The notes beneath the pieces are model-generated. The model saw nothing but the letters and a program-made list of their open reading frames with translations, had not been told where the DNA came from and made no database searches. DNA of 64,000 nt from Lepidostoma basale. Its lineage: Eukaryota; Arthropoda; Insecta; Trichoptera; Lepidostomatidae. Each line of letters opens with the position of its first letter. Positions within the stretch are counted from its first letter, which is position 1. Both the position numbers and the translations under genes were made by a program. Of the stretch, positions 1-11,344 are shown piece by piece. The stretch lies in contig JAHDVF020001251.1 in the NCBI GenBank assembly GCA_022606425.2, forward strand, positions 730,501-794,500, written 5' to 3'.

Positions 1-74
1 TCCATATTGAATTATACTTAAATTAATGTCTGTGTGTTCGTTCCCTATGCGTTTACACAACGTCGAAAAGTGTC

Positions 75-345
75 ATGAAAAAAAAAATGAAAGGTTCATT
101 ACGATGGTTTCGACACATGGAAAGAATGAATGAAGAAAGAATGGCGAAGAAAGTAAATGTTAACGACGTTAATGGAACTAGAAATATAGGAAGACCAAGG
201 AATCGTGGACAATCAAATCAATCAAATATTAAATGTCGGCACTTGGGTGACGTGCGTTCATGACACGATGTACGAGTGTAAAGGCTTCGAGAGAAGTTTG
301 TCAGGAAAGAACAGCGTGACGGTCCATTCGGCGATGGTAAGTTAG
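75..345 (+). mobile_element. RTE-A retrotransposon 3' fragment
   Basis: Translation shows the C-terminal tail of an RTE-like reverse transcriptase: GSLRWF.HMERM, then NDVNGTRN..GRPR, then the ACMT/MNVEEARE-like end, which is partly frameshifted here. The end of the copy (about 320-345) has the decayed CCATTCGGCGATGG that precedes the family's TTAG tail. It is one of more than ten copies of this family in the window, 5' truncated and not functional. Confidence 0.8.
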
Positions 346-349
346 ATTT

Positions 350-655
350 TTCTTCCTTGTTGTAGACCTATGTGGTCTGTTCTCCAGAGTGTTGCTCCTC
401 CTGTGAGGTAGACTCCCAGCTGTCCTTCCATCTTTTAGGAGGTCTTCCACGAGGACGAGTCCCATGAGGCTGATTATGCAATACAATATAGGGGAGTCTG
501 GTGGTGTCCATTCTTTGGACATGCCCGTACCAGTCCCATTTTTGCTGTCTGATCCGTCTTATAATATCCTCAACCTCACATATCTCTCTTATTTTGGTGT
601 TTCTCACGCGATCCTACAGCGTCTTGCCTGCTATCGTCCTCAGTGTCTTCTTAGA
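350..655 (-). mobile_element. RTE-B retrotransposon 3' fragment
   Basis: Read on the minus strand this gives TLRTIAG, then MRNTKIREICEVEDIIRR, WYGHVQRMDTTRLPYI, RPRGRPPKRWKDSWES and SGEQTT. These are the C-terminal motifs of a non-LTR reverse transcriptase. The 3' end lies at the left, next to the end of the RTE-A copy, and it is head-to-head with the RTE-B-like copy that follows. Confidence 0.8.
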
Positions 656-966
656 GTAGCACAAATGCGAACCCTACGCCCCATCTCAGGCATAACCCTC
701 AGAGATCGGATCAGAAATGAAACGATAAGGTCTGTCTGTGGTGTTGAGGACATAGTAAGATGGGAAACAAGCAGAAAGCGCTTTTGGAGAGACCACGCGG
801 ACTGCATGGAGAATACAAGAATTGCAAAATTGTTAAAGATGAAAACCCAAGCTGCAAGAGATTACCAGGAAGACCGCCAAAAAGATAGAAAGATGGCTGG
901 ACATCATCATCCCAGGACAGCTCAGCTCATACAACCTAAACTAAGAGGACAAAGAAGAAGATTTTA
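655..966 (+). mobile_element. Diverged RTE-B-like fragment
   Basis: The plus frame reads RPISGITLRDRIRNETI, then VCGVEDIVRWE and a GRPPK-like stretch shifted in frame. This matches the RTE-B architecture but is clearly a different subfamily. The left junction with the minus-strand RTE-B copy is abrupt. Confidence 0.65.
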
Positions 967-984
967 ACAATTGATAATGCTTTA

Positions 985-1075
985 GTAAGGCGAAATATGT
1001 CATTTTCATAAAATATAATATGACTTATAGAAAACAGGCGTTTCTTTTCGTATAAGTTATTTAATATGGAGTTTT
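985..1075. repeat. Fold-back repeat K, partial copy
   Basis: Contains ATAAAATATAATATGAC..ATAGAAAACAGGCG and later ATATGGAGTTTTATACGATTG. These are the same blocks seen in the K copies at 29508, 59545, 61715 and 61980. It is one of many dispersed short copies. Confidence 0.5.
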
Positions 1076-1084
1076 ATACGATTG

Positions 1085-1365
1085 TTTAAGAGATAAACTG
1101 AGAGATCGCATGAGGAACACCAGAATAAGAGAGATATGTGAGGTTGAGGATATTATAAGATGGAGCAGACTGCGAAAAAGGGACTGGTACGGTCGTGTTC
1201 AAAGAATGGACACTACCAGACTCCCCTATATTGCATTGCATAATCAGCCTCACGGGACTCGTCCTCGTGGAAGACCTCCTAAAAGATGGAAGGATAGCTG
1301 GGAGTCTACCTCACAAGAGGAGCAATACTCTGGAGAACAGATCACATAGGTCTACAACAAGCAAG
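1085..1365 (+). mobile_element. RTE-B retrotransposon 3' fragment
   Basis: MRNTRIREICEVEDIIRW, WYGRVQRMDTTRLPYI and GRPPKRWKDSWES are read in one open frame of 79 codons ending SGEQIT. It has the same domain and end as the other RTE-B copies and is truncated at the 5' end. Confidence 0.8.
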
Positions 1366-1399
1366 AATAAGAATTTTAAGAGACAATAAATAAAATATG

Positions 1400-2116
1400 A
1401 AAACTAATTAATCGTATTTAAGTGTCAGTGATCTTCAGGACTTCCTTATTCTTGTTGACGAGTCTGGTGAAAGATTGGGGTTAACAATAAATGTTAGTAA
1501 AACCAAATGGATGACATTCGGACGGCTTGACTACAGTGGGTCAGTATTGCATTTGAACGGCTGTAACGTTGAACTCTAGACCAAGATGTAGAGATAAAAT
1601 ACAGAATTGAGGCAGCAAGAGCTGCATTTGATAACATTAAATCACTCTTCTGCAACGATGACATAAACTTGAAACTCCGCCAGAGAATGATCAAATGCTA
1701 GGTGTGATCTGTTTTATTGTATGGGTGTGAAACGTGGACCTTGAAAGTCAACTCAATGAACAGACTGGAAGCATTTGAAATGTGGCTCCATCGACGAATG
1801 CTCAGAATTCCCTGGATAGATATGGTTACCAATACCGAAGTCCTGAGGCGAGCTAGAGTTGACATGGAGCTGTTATCAACTATCAAGGTTCGGATGATTT
1901 CACATCTGGGTCATATGCTGCGTGGGGAAAAGTACCACCTTCTCCAACTGATATTGGAGGGGAAAATTGAGGGACGCCGAGGGTAGGAGACAAATGTCCT
2001 GGCTGCGGTGGACTGGCATCCGAAGTGTAGAGGAGTTATTCCGAGAGGCGTAGGACAGGGACATCGCCAAAGTTGGCGGGGGATCCGACAGGGCACTTGA
2101 AGAAGAAGAAGAATCA
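1400..2116 (+). mobile_element. RTE-F retrotransposon 3' fragment
   Basis: The frame at 1717 reads YGCETWTLKV, RLEAFEMWLHRRMLRI, ISHLGHMLRGEKYHLLQ and GRRG, the C-terminal region of an RTE-like polymerase. Upstream, 1440-1700 is the same coding region with many frameshifts and stops. The copy ends in a (GAA)n tail at about 2100-2114. A related copy lies at 36430-36865. Confidence 0.75.
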
Positions 2117-2579
2117 TATTTAAAATGTCGGTACTGTTATAAGCTCGAAATTTGGACGTGCATCTCTACGCGCTGTGCGAGTGTGAAGGAATCAGAATGA
2201 CGATTTTGTCAATCAATATTATCCACCCACCCTCCGTAATAAAGGCACGCTGATGAAGAAATTTATGCCACATTGATAGCCATGGCTTTCCTTATTCACA
2301 TCATTGTGTTTTCGCGTCAGTCGATATTCGCAATTTTTGTACAAATTCGTTTACATAATGTCTTAGAGGGTTGTGTGATAGGGGTGGGTTCGCCGAGAGG
2401 GTGGCGGTGCTAACTTCGGGGTGGCGGTGGAAGGAGGAGGGTTGCAGGTCGATATGGACGCTGCGCGCGCACATGGGAAGTTCCGTGGCTCGCAGTGAAG
2501 TGCCATCTGTTTGTAAAAAATAAAAATATATTATTTTATTTAATACAGCAATATCTGAATTGGTACGAAATGAAACATG

Positions 2580-3012
2580 AATATTAAAGAAGTTTTATTT
2601 TATTTTATGGGAATGACACGTTTCACCTTGCCAAGGAATTATCAAACATTTGTATAATATAAGAAGTAAATGCGGTGCGAATGATGGTGTTATGAACAAA
2701 ATAATGAAAGGATCATTAAGATGGTTTGGACATATGAAAATAATGAATGAAGAAAGAATGGTAAAAATATATATATATGTAAACGACGTAAATGGAACTA
2801 GAAATAGAGGAAGACCGAGGAAATAAATCAAATATTGAATGTCGGCCATGTGAGGAGTCAGAGAAATAGACGCGCATGCATGACACAATGTATGAATGTT
2901 AAGGAAGCGAGAGAAATATGTCAGGAAAGAAAAGTGTGGTAGTCCATTCTTTCTGCCTACCCCTTCGGGGAAACGGCGTGATGGTTAGTTAGTTAGTTAG
3001 TTAGTTAGTTAG
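2580..3012 (+). mobile_element. RTE-A 3' fragment with TTAG tail
   Basis: From about 2655 the plus strand has CGGTGCGAATGATGG, GSLRWFGH, VNDVNGTRNRGRPRK and the terminal CTACCCCTTCGGGGAAACGGCGTGATGG. This is followed by about seven TTAG units (2984-3011). The first part (2580-2640) is a fragment of repeat K. The TTAG tail is a good landmark for the true 3' end of this retrotransposon. Confidence 0.8.
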
Positions 3013-3299
3013 CATACATTTGAAAAGACATAATTTATATAGAAATTAATAAATGATTAATTTGCATTTGATAGGGAATGGGAGCTTGGGAGATTAATTG
3101 TAGACAAAGTATTTAAGGAGAAAGGAATAAAAGGAGGAATCTGATTATGTTCTTTTTTTGTTTTTATTATGTTTTTTAATATTTTGTGGATTAAACAAAG
3201 TTATTTTTAATTTTCTTAGTATGTTATTTTATTTCTTTATTTTTTTTAAATATAAACGAGTACTTTGTATATACAACAATTACATTAAAAAAAAATACA

Positions 3300-3512
3300 T
3301 TGACATGTTTCGGACGACCAGTCCTTCTTCAGTGATACAAGTTATAAAGATACATATTTAAAACATTATAAAATTGTTAACATGATCTGACAGATGTTAT
3401 AAAGATTTATTTTGGAACCAAATAAATCTTTATAACATCCAGATCATGTAAACAATTTTATAATGTTTTAAATATGTATCTTTATTATATGTATCACTGA
3501 AGAAACATGTCT
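3300..3512. repeat. Fold-back element M, near-complete palindrome
   Basis: Two arms of about 95 bases face each other around 3415. The left arm runs ACATGTTTCGGACGACCAGT to AAGATTTATTT, and the right arm AAATAAATCTTTATAACATC to GTATCACTGAAGAA. The same element appears at the right edge of the window (63875-64000). No coding sequence is seen. It is probably a non-autonomous fold-back transposon. Confidence 0.75.
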
Positions 3513-3789
3513 CTGCAATTATTTTTTTTTCATGTAAGTGTTGTGTACACAAAGTATCATATATAAAAAATGAAAAAGAGAAATAAAGCATCCACAAACA
3601 AAGTATGGCGAATATAGAAGAAAAAAAAAATAATATTTGGTTGGTCCTGTTAATTTTTTTTATTTAAAAATGACGTTGGTCAAATAAAGTTTGGGAATCT
3701 ATGATATAGTGATATAGGTATAATAATTCTTACGTCTTCGTCAATTTAAAATAAAAATATTTTTAAAATAAAAAATACATTTCGACTAA

Positions 3790-4503
3790 CGCTCCGTCAC
3801 CACGAATCATCCCCTATCCAAATCCTAGCGCGTGCGCAGTCATCCAATGGAGTTAGCACTTGTTAGCCTTAGTGAATTTCCGAACGCCGTTCGACATTAT
3901 GTGAAACCACATTTTCATCAAAATGTCAGTGATATAATTACTAAAACCTTATAAAAATATCTAAATAACACAGTGAAAGGATACAGAAGATTTGGCTAAA
4001 AACCACAAACAAAAAAACAATTTATTAATCGATTTAAACCACCAATTAATACCCAATTCATTCGCTTATTTAAAATATAATTAATAATAAATAAACACGT
4101 GAAATTGTGTATAATTTATATATTTAAAAAAAAACTGTTTTAATGTTATTATTGGTTGTTTAGTCGTAAAAAGTACGAAGTGATTTGTATAATTCGCGTT
4201 ATAAGTCGAGTTATTTGTTAGAAAATAAGATTGTGCTTTTTTCGTATATAGTTTGATGGATCTTTTCGCTCCGGTTCGCCCACGGCATAGCTGCATCGCC
4301 GGGCGGTCGGGCGACGAAATCCGCCAATCGATACGGTCTGAATCATGCTAGAGACTAGCGCGGTTTGGGTCTCGGACGGCCTTCTATGCCCGTGCGTGTA
4401 GCCCGCCAAGCTGTCGGGCTTGCGTTGCGTTAGTTGTTGTGATTGTGTATATAGTAATAGGAGGGATCTTCGGGCCGACGACACTCTTGAGAACTTCAAC
4501 GAG
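3790..4503 (+). promoter_or_regulatory. Ank2: Ankyrin promoter and 5' leader region
   Basis: The sequence becomes GC-richer and CpG-richer from about 4255 than the AT-rich flanks, as expected for a transcription start region. A TATATAG lies at 4243-4250, but I cannot fix the start site. Two short upstream reading frames open at 4345 and 4386 and close before the ankyrin start, so the leader could damp translation. Further upstream non-coding exons cannot be excluded. Confidence 0.45.
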
Positions 4504-4533
4504 ATGACGACCGAAACATCCAATCAGAGCCAG
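4504..4533 (+). CDS. Ank2: Ankyrin exon 1 (start codon)
   Basis: Encodes MTTETSNQSQ, residues 1-10. The ATG has a purine at -3 and is the first ATG in this frame; the frame stays open further up but has only TTG there. The exon ends CAG with donor GTACGTA in phase 0, and exon 2 continues in frame with SDASTAFLRAARAG, the usual beginning of insect Ank2 ankyrins. The short N-terminus is poorly conserved in the family, so the exact start rests on the splice and frame logic. Intron 1 is 12.8 kb. Confidence 0.75.
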
Positions 4534-4544
4534 GTACGTAAAAC

Positions 4545-4935
4545 AATGGCCAACGCAACAGCGAGCCAATTGAACTCGCACTTCACTACCAATAGAAACC
4601 CTGGTATATCGACTGTAACATAATCAGTGTTTATCGCTGCTAAACTGATACAATATCCGTCGAAACATGTTACTTTGACCGCAAATCATGGCATATAAAG
4701 CAAATCAATTAAGTTCGTACTTCACTACCAATAGTAACACTGGTATATCGACTGTAGCATAATCAGTGTCTATTGCTGCTGCAATTTCTGTCGAAACATG
4801 TTACTTTGACGGTTATACAGCGAACCAATTTAATTCGCACTTCATACCAATAATAGAAACACTGGTATATTGACTGTAACATAATCAGTGTCTATTGCTG
4901 CTACACTGCTACAATGTCCGTCGAAACGTGTCTTA
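4545..4935. repeat. Tandem repeat of about 120-140 bp, three copies
   Basis: The blocks GCACTTCACTACCAATAG..ACACTGGTATATCGACTGTA..ATAATCAGTGT and CCGTCGAAACATGTTACTTTGAC recur near 4557, 4696 and 4816. The array begins directly after the exon 1 donor. Decayed copies continue at 6775-6965, so later insertions split it. Confidence 0.7.
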
Positions 4936-5690
4936 GAAAAAGCCTTAGTCTCCATTATTATTTGCCTACAGCTCCTCCTGTCCTCCGCTTCGACCCTTCA
5001 ATCTGACACTCGTAACGATTTCGCCCCATCTCTCCCAAATACATTCTACTGTAGTTGTGAGGTGGTTCGGTGTGCAAGTGAAAAGTCACAGGTTGGTTGA
5101 TTGATACAGTTATTTATTTCGGCACAGACAAGTGTATAACAATAGATATGGCGAGATCGGACGCGTGTCGCTCGGCCGAAGGACGCAGTAGTTAGCCCGG
5201 AGCAAAGACGGGGTTCTTGTCTCTAGGGGGCGCTATGCTGCTGCCAGCATACTAGCGCCATAGGTTAGGTAGGGGTGATGGGATTAATCTTTCAAGTCCC
5301 ACACTACTATTGCAGCCTTGGTCATCCAATTGGTCTTCTACCACATGGGTGCCACTCCAGCATCCTTTTTGTAGTTCGCCATGACGGCATCCTCTGCACT
5401 TGACCGGTCCATCTCAGTCTATTTAGTCTGACCTGTATAGAGAGACTAGGAGCTTTGTAAATATTGTACAGCTCGTCATTATGACGCACTCACCAGCCTT
5501 CACCGTCATTCACAGGTCCCGCGATTGTCCCCTGCGCAACACCCTTCTCTCAAAAGTATCCAGTCGCTCTGCGGATTTTGCTGTCATAGTCCACGCCTCA
5601 TATACATAGGTCACCACTGTTTGGATGAGTGTCTTATACAGGATGATTTTGGTTTTCCTGTGTACGTTTCACGATTTGAGCACCGGTTGT
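4935..5690 (-). mobile_element. RTE-C retrotransposon fragment, interrupted
   Basis: 4935-5051 and 5310-5690 match, in order, the minus-strand fragment at 40187-40475 (blocks CTCCTCCTGTCCTC and GCAGCCTTGGTCATCCAATT). The minus strand reads RTE-like polymerase C-terminus with RLRW.G.VQRM and ERR.LRRI.GP. Stops are frequent. The middle (5052-5309) is absent from the other copy and is described separately. Confidence 0.65.
5052..5309. mobile_element. Possible solo LTR or short insertion inside RTE-C
   Basis: About 258 bases absent from the related copy at 40187. Near-inverted ends (GTAGTTGTGAGG and CCCACACTAC) and a possible 5-base flank TACTG/TATTG suggest an insertion with short terminal inverted repeats. 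I cannot tell a solo LTR from a small DNA element. It contains a palindrome around GCTATGCTGCTGCCAGCATA. Confidence 0.35.
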
Positions 5691-6117
5691 AGAGAGAAGA
5701 ATTGTACTACCAATATAAATACTGGTGCCATGATATCATGACACCTACTCCAGTTCACAGATCTCAATGGACAACATCTTCATTGATATGATTGATTCAT
5801 ATATATTAATTGATATATTTGGGCCACAAAATAGTACTTATTTATTTCCTATGGCCATACAACTCTTGAAGAGTTTGAGCCTCCTTTATAATTTTTCTCC
5901 CAGCTCCTCGACCCTGTGCCTTTTGCTCAGCATCATCATCAGCTTAACTATTAGTTGTTAACTAGGCCTTCCAAGGGGTCTTACTTCCAATGGTCTAGAC
6001 TCGTACATGGTCTTGATTGAACTGGGTAGATAAAACCAATCCGCGGAAATCAATTGAAGAATTAGTATGGGTTAGGCTGGTTTCCGAAAAATGAACCACA
6101 TATTGAAAAATCCATGA

Positions 6118-6390
6118 ATCTCCAAATCAAATCAAATCAAATCAGTTTATTTTCTCAAAAGATATTACAAACATTTTTGTATAGTTTAAGATTTATATCG
6201 AGAACAGGTAAAATATAATAAATATAGAATACCAGGAACGCATGGGAGATGGTTTGACATTAGGAATACAAGATACTCTCCAAAGTCCTGAGTCTTCTGA
6301 ACGGACTTTCTCGACAAAGTCTTGGACGGACTTTCTCGACAAAGTCTTCTGAACGGACTTTCACGAATATGAAACCTCCACAAACCTTAA
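6118..6390 (-). mobile_element. Family H non-LTR 3' end
   Basis: Begins with AAATC repeats (the complement of a (GATTT)n tail), then GTTTATTTTCTCAAAAGATATTAC and the stretch ACCAGGAACGCATGGGAGATGG shared with 12140, 35975 and 36300. Only the 3' non-coding end remains. Confidence 0.65.
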
Positions 6391-6439
6391 ACGGAAGGTG
6401 TTTGACTGCTGCATACTACCGGTATTAACTAATGGCTTT

Positions 6440-6778
6440 TAAACGAAAAAATTGACTAATATAAGCGCTAATAAATTGAGAATTATGCAAAGAGCTATGG
6501 AAAGAGTTTTTGGGGATCAGTATAGCGAATTGGCTGAGAAACACCACCAGTGTCAGACAACATAGGCAGGGCTAAAATGGCGACGGATAGGCCATATCGC
6601 TCGCAGCTCTGTTGATAGATGGACAAAACCCCTCCTTTGCTGGTTTCCTAGAACGGTGGCCCGAAATTCAGGACGTCCTCAAATTTGATGGAGAGACGAC
6701 ATTAAAGAGACCGCTGGTACGACATGGAGGAGGTCTACGTCCAAGAGTGGACGGATGCAGGCTGATGATGATGATCAA
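6440..6778 (+). mobile_element. RTE-E-like retrotransposon 3' fragment
   Basis: The plus strand reads MQRAMERVFGD, then RIGHIARSS..RWT and, after frameshifts, RDDIKETAGTTWRR, a typical RTE-like C-terminus. The tail is GATGATGATGAT. Confidence 0.6.
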
Positions 6779-7014
6779 TACCGGTATATCTCTGCTACAG
6801 TGTCTATCGAAATATTTTATTATACTTTGACGGTTATAAAACGAACCAAATAAATTTGCACAGGACTATCAGCAAAAATACAGGTATATCGGATGTAACG
6901 TCTCTGCTACATTGTCTTTCAAAATATGTAATTTTGACAGTTATGCCAATAATGCAGCAGCAATGCAGCAAACAATGCAGTACATAAAAAATACGAACGA
7001 TAATAAAATAGAAG

Positions 7015-7500
7015 AATAATTAGACGGTAGCCGACAGGAATCTGATGCGCCCCAGCGTGTGGGATTCTGGAGGGATCCCATACGCTGTGAGCTGATTAGT
7101 TAGAAAGTTTCAATCCCGGGATTAGTTTGCAGCAATTTCTTATATTCTTCTCCTCCATTCTTTCCTGTCTTGTGCGGCTCTTTTGAAATCTGCATATGAT
7201 GAGCAGCGCACGTCCACCAACAGGTCCTCCAGGTACTCTCGGCGTGGGCGTCCCCTAGAGTTTGTCCCCTCGGTCATACCCTCCATTATGGCATGCAAGA
7301 GACCTTCTTGACGTATTACATGGCCGATCCATCTTGCACGCCTTTCGGACAAGGTCCTTAGCAGGTGCCTTCCTCCTTCGATTCCTTGAAGAACTTCCTC
7401 ATGCGTTATGTGTCTTATTGTCCCAGACAGTGTCCCTTAGACATCCGGAGATAACTGCAGTTTATATGGATACAGTTTTCGACCGCCAAAGCTTGGTTGA
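7015..7500 (-). mobile_element. RTE-D retrotransposon fragment
   Basis: The minus frame 7140-7352 reads SERRARWIGHVIRQEGLLHA, GTNSRGRPRREYLEDLLVDV and YADFKRAAQDRKEW. This is almost the same protein as the RTE-D element at 14717-15127, so the copy is recent, but only the 3' end is kept. Confidence 0.8.
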
Positions 7501-7902
7501 CTTGTAGTATTATTTCTCTGACAAGGTCATTTTGACTGAGCAGATCTACTCTATCACCATTATCATGTTCTATAAATATTTTACGAAATATCCATAATTC
7601 AAATGGCCAAACTTTTAAAACTTTCGTGTATCGTCGAAGGCTTCATTTTGAAATGTCAACCGCCTACAACGGGCCTTTCGTGCCATGGGGATATATTAAT
7701 TTCACGCGAGGGTTGTACCTGCATTGTGCCCCCGCTAGGGTAGTCAAACTCCGCATTCGGAAGTCGTTTTGTGATTATTGCCGAGCGATAACATCAACAC
7801 CCCATACGGAGCAAGGGTTGATCAAAACTATTCAATCAGGCATGCATGTTTGATCACTTGCTATCTTTTATGAAATATTTGGACTATTGTCTTATTTCAC
7901 CC

Positions 7903-8775
7903 TAACTAACTAACTAACCATCACGCCGTCTCTCCGGAGAGGTAGGCAGAAAGAATACACCTCCACACTGTTCTGCCCTGACATATTTCCCTCGTTCCTC
8001 TACATTCATACATCTTGTCATGTACGCACGCCGATTTCTCCGACTCCTCACGTGACCCACATTTAATATTTAATTGATTTGATCGTGCCACGTTTTCCTC
8101 AGCCTTTCTCTATTTCCAGCTCCGTTCACGTCGTTTACATATACCTTCTTCAACATTATTATTATTATTATTTCGTTGAATCGCTCTTTACATCATTACA
8201 GCATGATTGTAAAGGATATTATTATAGCTATCGTATGATTCTCGTGATATGTGATCCATCGCCATTTTATTGTCATGTGAATTCTACACCAGACCAAGAG
8301 AGTCAAAGACATTCTGTCTTCGTCCATTCTTTCCATGTGTCCAAACCATCTAAACGACCCATTCATTATATTGTTCATAACACTTTCATTCGCACCGCAT
8401 TCACTACTTATATTTGCATTTGACACCATCATATACAGCTTTATCACACATTCGTCTAAGAGATCTCCTTCTTTTGGCAGTTCCGTGCTTCACTTCCATC
8501 CAAGGGTCGGTACAAGAACACCATTGTGCACTGCCGTTTTAGCTTTTATGGATAGGCTTTTGTTCGCGATGACAACTTTAAGTGCTCCATTCACTTTGTT
8601 GCCAGCCCCAACCCTCCTTTCAATATCCCTGTCTACTCTCCCAACGTTTGTAAACATACTTCCTTAATAAACAAATTCATCCACTTGTTCCAGATTTCAC
8701 CGTTCACTCTCATGTTGCAGAATATCACGCTTTCTTCTTTTTTGAAAATCATTACCTTAGACTTATTCACATTTA
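7903..8775 (-). mobile_element. RTE-A retrotransposon fragment with TTAG tail
   Basis: Begins with CTAACTAACTAACCATCACGCCG, the complement of the 3' end plus TTAG tail. On the minus strand it then runs through GSFRWFGHMERMDEDRM and ECGANESV up to the polymerase block L..VYLG.M. About 870 bases remain, with several frameshifts. Confidence 0.8.
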
Positions 8776-8904
8776 TTTATTTATTTATACATGTACACAA
8801 CACATGTTTGAATAAAAAAGGATTAAACATTCAATTATATTAATCCACATACACATGAGGATACATTTTGTTTACATAATTATTTAATTATATATATTTT
8901 TTCC

Positions 8905-9372
8905 TTATGTATGGAAGCGAAGCATGGAACTGGCAAAAGAAGGATGAAAGTAGAATAAATGCAGTAGAAATGAGATATCTTAGACGAATGTGTGGATACT
9001 CTGTGTATGATAGAGTGTCGAATTAAAATATAAAAAGTGAAAGCGGTGCAAATGATGGTGTCATGAATAAAATAATGAACGGATCATTAAGATGGTTTGG
9101 ACATATGAAAAGAATGAATGAAGAAAGAAGGGTAAAAAAATTATATGTTAATGATGTAAATGGAACCAGAAATAGAGGAAGACCGAGGAAAACGCGGCAC
9201 GATCAAATAAATCAAATATTGAATGTCGGCCATGTGAGGAGTCAGAGAAATCGACGCGCGTGCATGACACGATGTATGAATGTTGAGGAAGCGAGAGAAA
9301 TATGTCAGGAAAGAAAAGTGTGGCAGTCCATTCTTTCTGCCTACCCCTTCGGAGAGCCGGCGTGATGGTTGG
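8905..9372 (+). mobile_element. RTE-A retrotransposon 3' fragment
   Basis: Reads YGSEAWNWQKKDESRINAV, YLRRMCGYSVYDRV, then the 100-codon frame at 9063 with GSLRWFGHMKRMNEERR, RNRGRPRKT, HDQINQILNVGHVRSQRNR and the end QSILSAYPFGE. The region to the left (8775-8900) is AT-rich without a gene. Confidence 0.8.
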
Positions 9373-9799
9373 TTTTTATATATTTTTAAATATATAAAAA
9401 CCATCTACCATTTTGACATCCTCCGGTATATATTCATAAATTTTAAATGCTTTATACATAAGGGAATTCTGAGATATTGTTTTTTTCTGAATGGGAGCGT
9501 TAGTTAATGTTGGTTACTTTTTATCTTCCTTAAAAATTCTTGGGAGGTGTGTCGGATAGCGTCATCCGCTTATAATAGTCAGCTTACTGACACTCCGCTC
9601 ATTTTGACACCTACATCCAACCCTTTCTTTCATACATTTGTTCATATATAGATTAAATAACCACATACAGACAACCCAAATGAAAGAAGTTGGATTGTGG
9701 AAGATGAAACCACATCACCAAGAAGTCCATTTTATAGTTGTTGTGTGGCCATCCAATATATGTCATTTTTTAAGCCGATTCTTTAAGTTTTAAATACAT

Positions 9800-10705
9800 T
9801 AAATTGGCCTTTGGCCTCCTCTCACACTGCTATGCCGATGACCAGAAAGTTAATCTTTCTGCAACCCCGATGACACCAAACACCTTACATCAATAACTGT
9901 CAACTGCATTGGTGCCATGTCTAAATGGATGGCATCAAACAAACTTAAACTACTCGTAAGTCCATCCAAAACGGAATTTCTCCTCTGGACTTCTTCCGCA
10001 AAGCGTCAACACCTTATCGATCATTCTTCAATTTCAACAGCTGACAATGATATCGTTCCCAAAAACTCGACAAAGCTTCTTGGTGTATACCTTGACGCAA
10101 ATCTGTCCCTAAAATCCCAAATTAACAACACTGTTAGCGCTAGTTTCTTCCAGCTAAGACGATTAAAATCCGTCAAAAGGAGTATTCCTCGTGACACTTA
10201 AATTCTTGTAAATTCTTTCGTTGTATCACGACTTGACTATTGTATTGGAATTTATGCAATCATTCCAAAACAAAAATTAAGCAAACTTCAATCTGCGTTC
10301 AATGCAGCAGCAAGACTCATTAAATGCATTCAAAAAAAGTCTCATATAACACAACATCTCAAAGAACTTCACTGGCTTAAAAGTCCAGAAAGAATCCAGT
10401 ATAAACTCTACAGGACAGTCTTCAAAGCGCTATTTGGAATGGCACCAAGTTATATATCCGAACTCTGTATAACAGACAGCCTAAATACAAGGAAATCCAC
10501 ACTTCGCTCGGTGAACTACTCTGCAATAGGAAGATTAGTTGAGCCAAAGCGTTGCCCTATTACAAATTTATGGGATCGAGCCTTTGCGGTAGCCGGTTCA
10601 TCAGCTTGGAACAATCTCCCTTCATACCTTAGATATATAAATCATCCGACAGATTTCAGATCTAAGCTGAAAATCCATCTTTTTCATATTTCATTCCAAA
10701 TTTAA
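9800..10705 (+). mobile_element. CR1/L2-like non-LTR retrotransposon, C-terminal half
   Basis: Two open segments (9917-10201 and 10439-10705) separated by stops carry the order typical of CR1/L2 polymerases. These are YADD near 9830, WMASNKLKL..SKTEFLL, LGVYLDANLSLKSQIN, SRLDYC, LQ.AFNAAARLI, HLKELHWL and FKALFGMAPSYISEL, then a C-terminal W..LP..LR. It is truncated upstream of the YADD box and broken by stops, so it is a dead copy. Confidence 0.75.
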
Positions 10706-10830
10706 AACTATTGTTCTATTATACTTTCTAACCGATCGCTAATATCAGATGCAGCGTTCATATTTAGATTTTTAGATTTAAAACAGGTCTTAATGCGCCC
10801 TTGAAGTCGTTACATCACAAAAACGGAGCT

Positions 10831-11344
10831 TTAACCTTTCCCTTACGGTGCTAAATAAAATCGCGCGTTCCTATGTTGGGTAGTCAGTACCCAATCAAAA
10901 ATTAGCGATTTTAAATCGGAAAAATAAGAACATTCATAGCTAATCCCCTTAATTAATTATAATTTAAGTCAAAAATTATAATAATTGAGATTTATTTGCT
11001 AAAATCATTAAAAAAAAAACATCTGGCAACGCTCACGGGACGGGCATAGGTCCACTCTGGTTGCAAGCCCGAGAGCTACTGCCGGGCAGTGAGAACATTG
11101 AGCTCCTCGCGCTTCCACAGTGAAGTATGCAAGAGTGAGATGCGAATATAGATCGCGCACTCAGCGCTACGAATGTACCCGATACATTCTGATTATTATT
11201 AATATTATTGTTTTAATCAATGCTTAAATATATTATGGAGGAATACCTAAAATCTTAACCTTGTATTTATTATATTTATAGAGATATTCATGGTTATTAG
11301 AAGCAACGTGTAGAAGATACCCATCACAGGGAAGGGAGGGTTAA
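10831..11344. mobile_element. piggyBac-like MITE with TTAA flanks, copy 1
   Basis: A 506-base non-coding segment sits between TTAA at 10831 and TTAA at 11341. Its ends, CCTTTCCCTTACGGTG and the complement CCCTCCCTTCCCTGTGATG, are imperfect terminal inverted repeats beginning with C. TTAA targets and such ends are characteristic of piggyBac transposons. A second full-length copy lies at 26480-27009. Confidence 0.7.

Noticed and set aside
4218..4523. A 101-codon minus-strand frame over the promoter
   Set aside because: It overlaps the CpG-rich leader of the ankyrin gene, has no recognisable domain, and continues into AT-rich sequence.
4420..4623. A 67-codon frame containing the ankyrin start
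   Set aside because: It begins with TTG and runs past the splice donor into a tandem repeat. Only 4504-4533 is coding.
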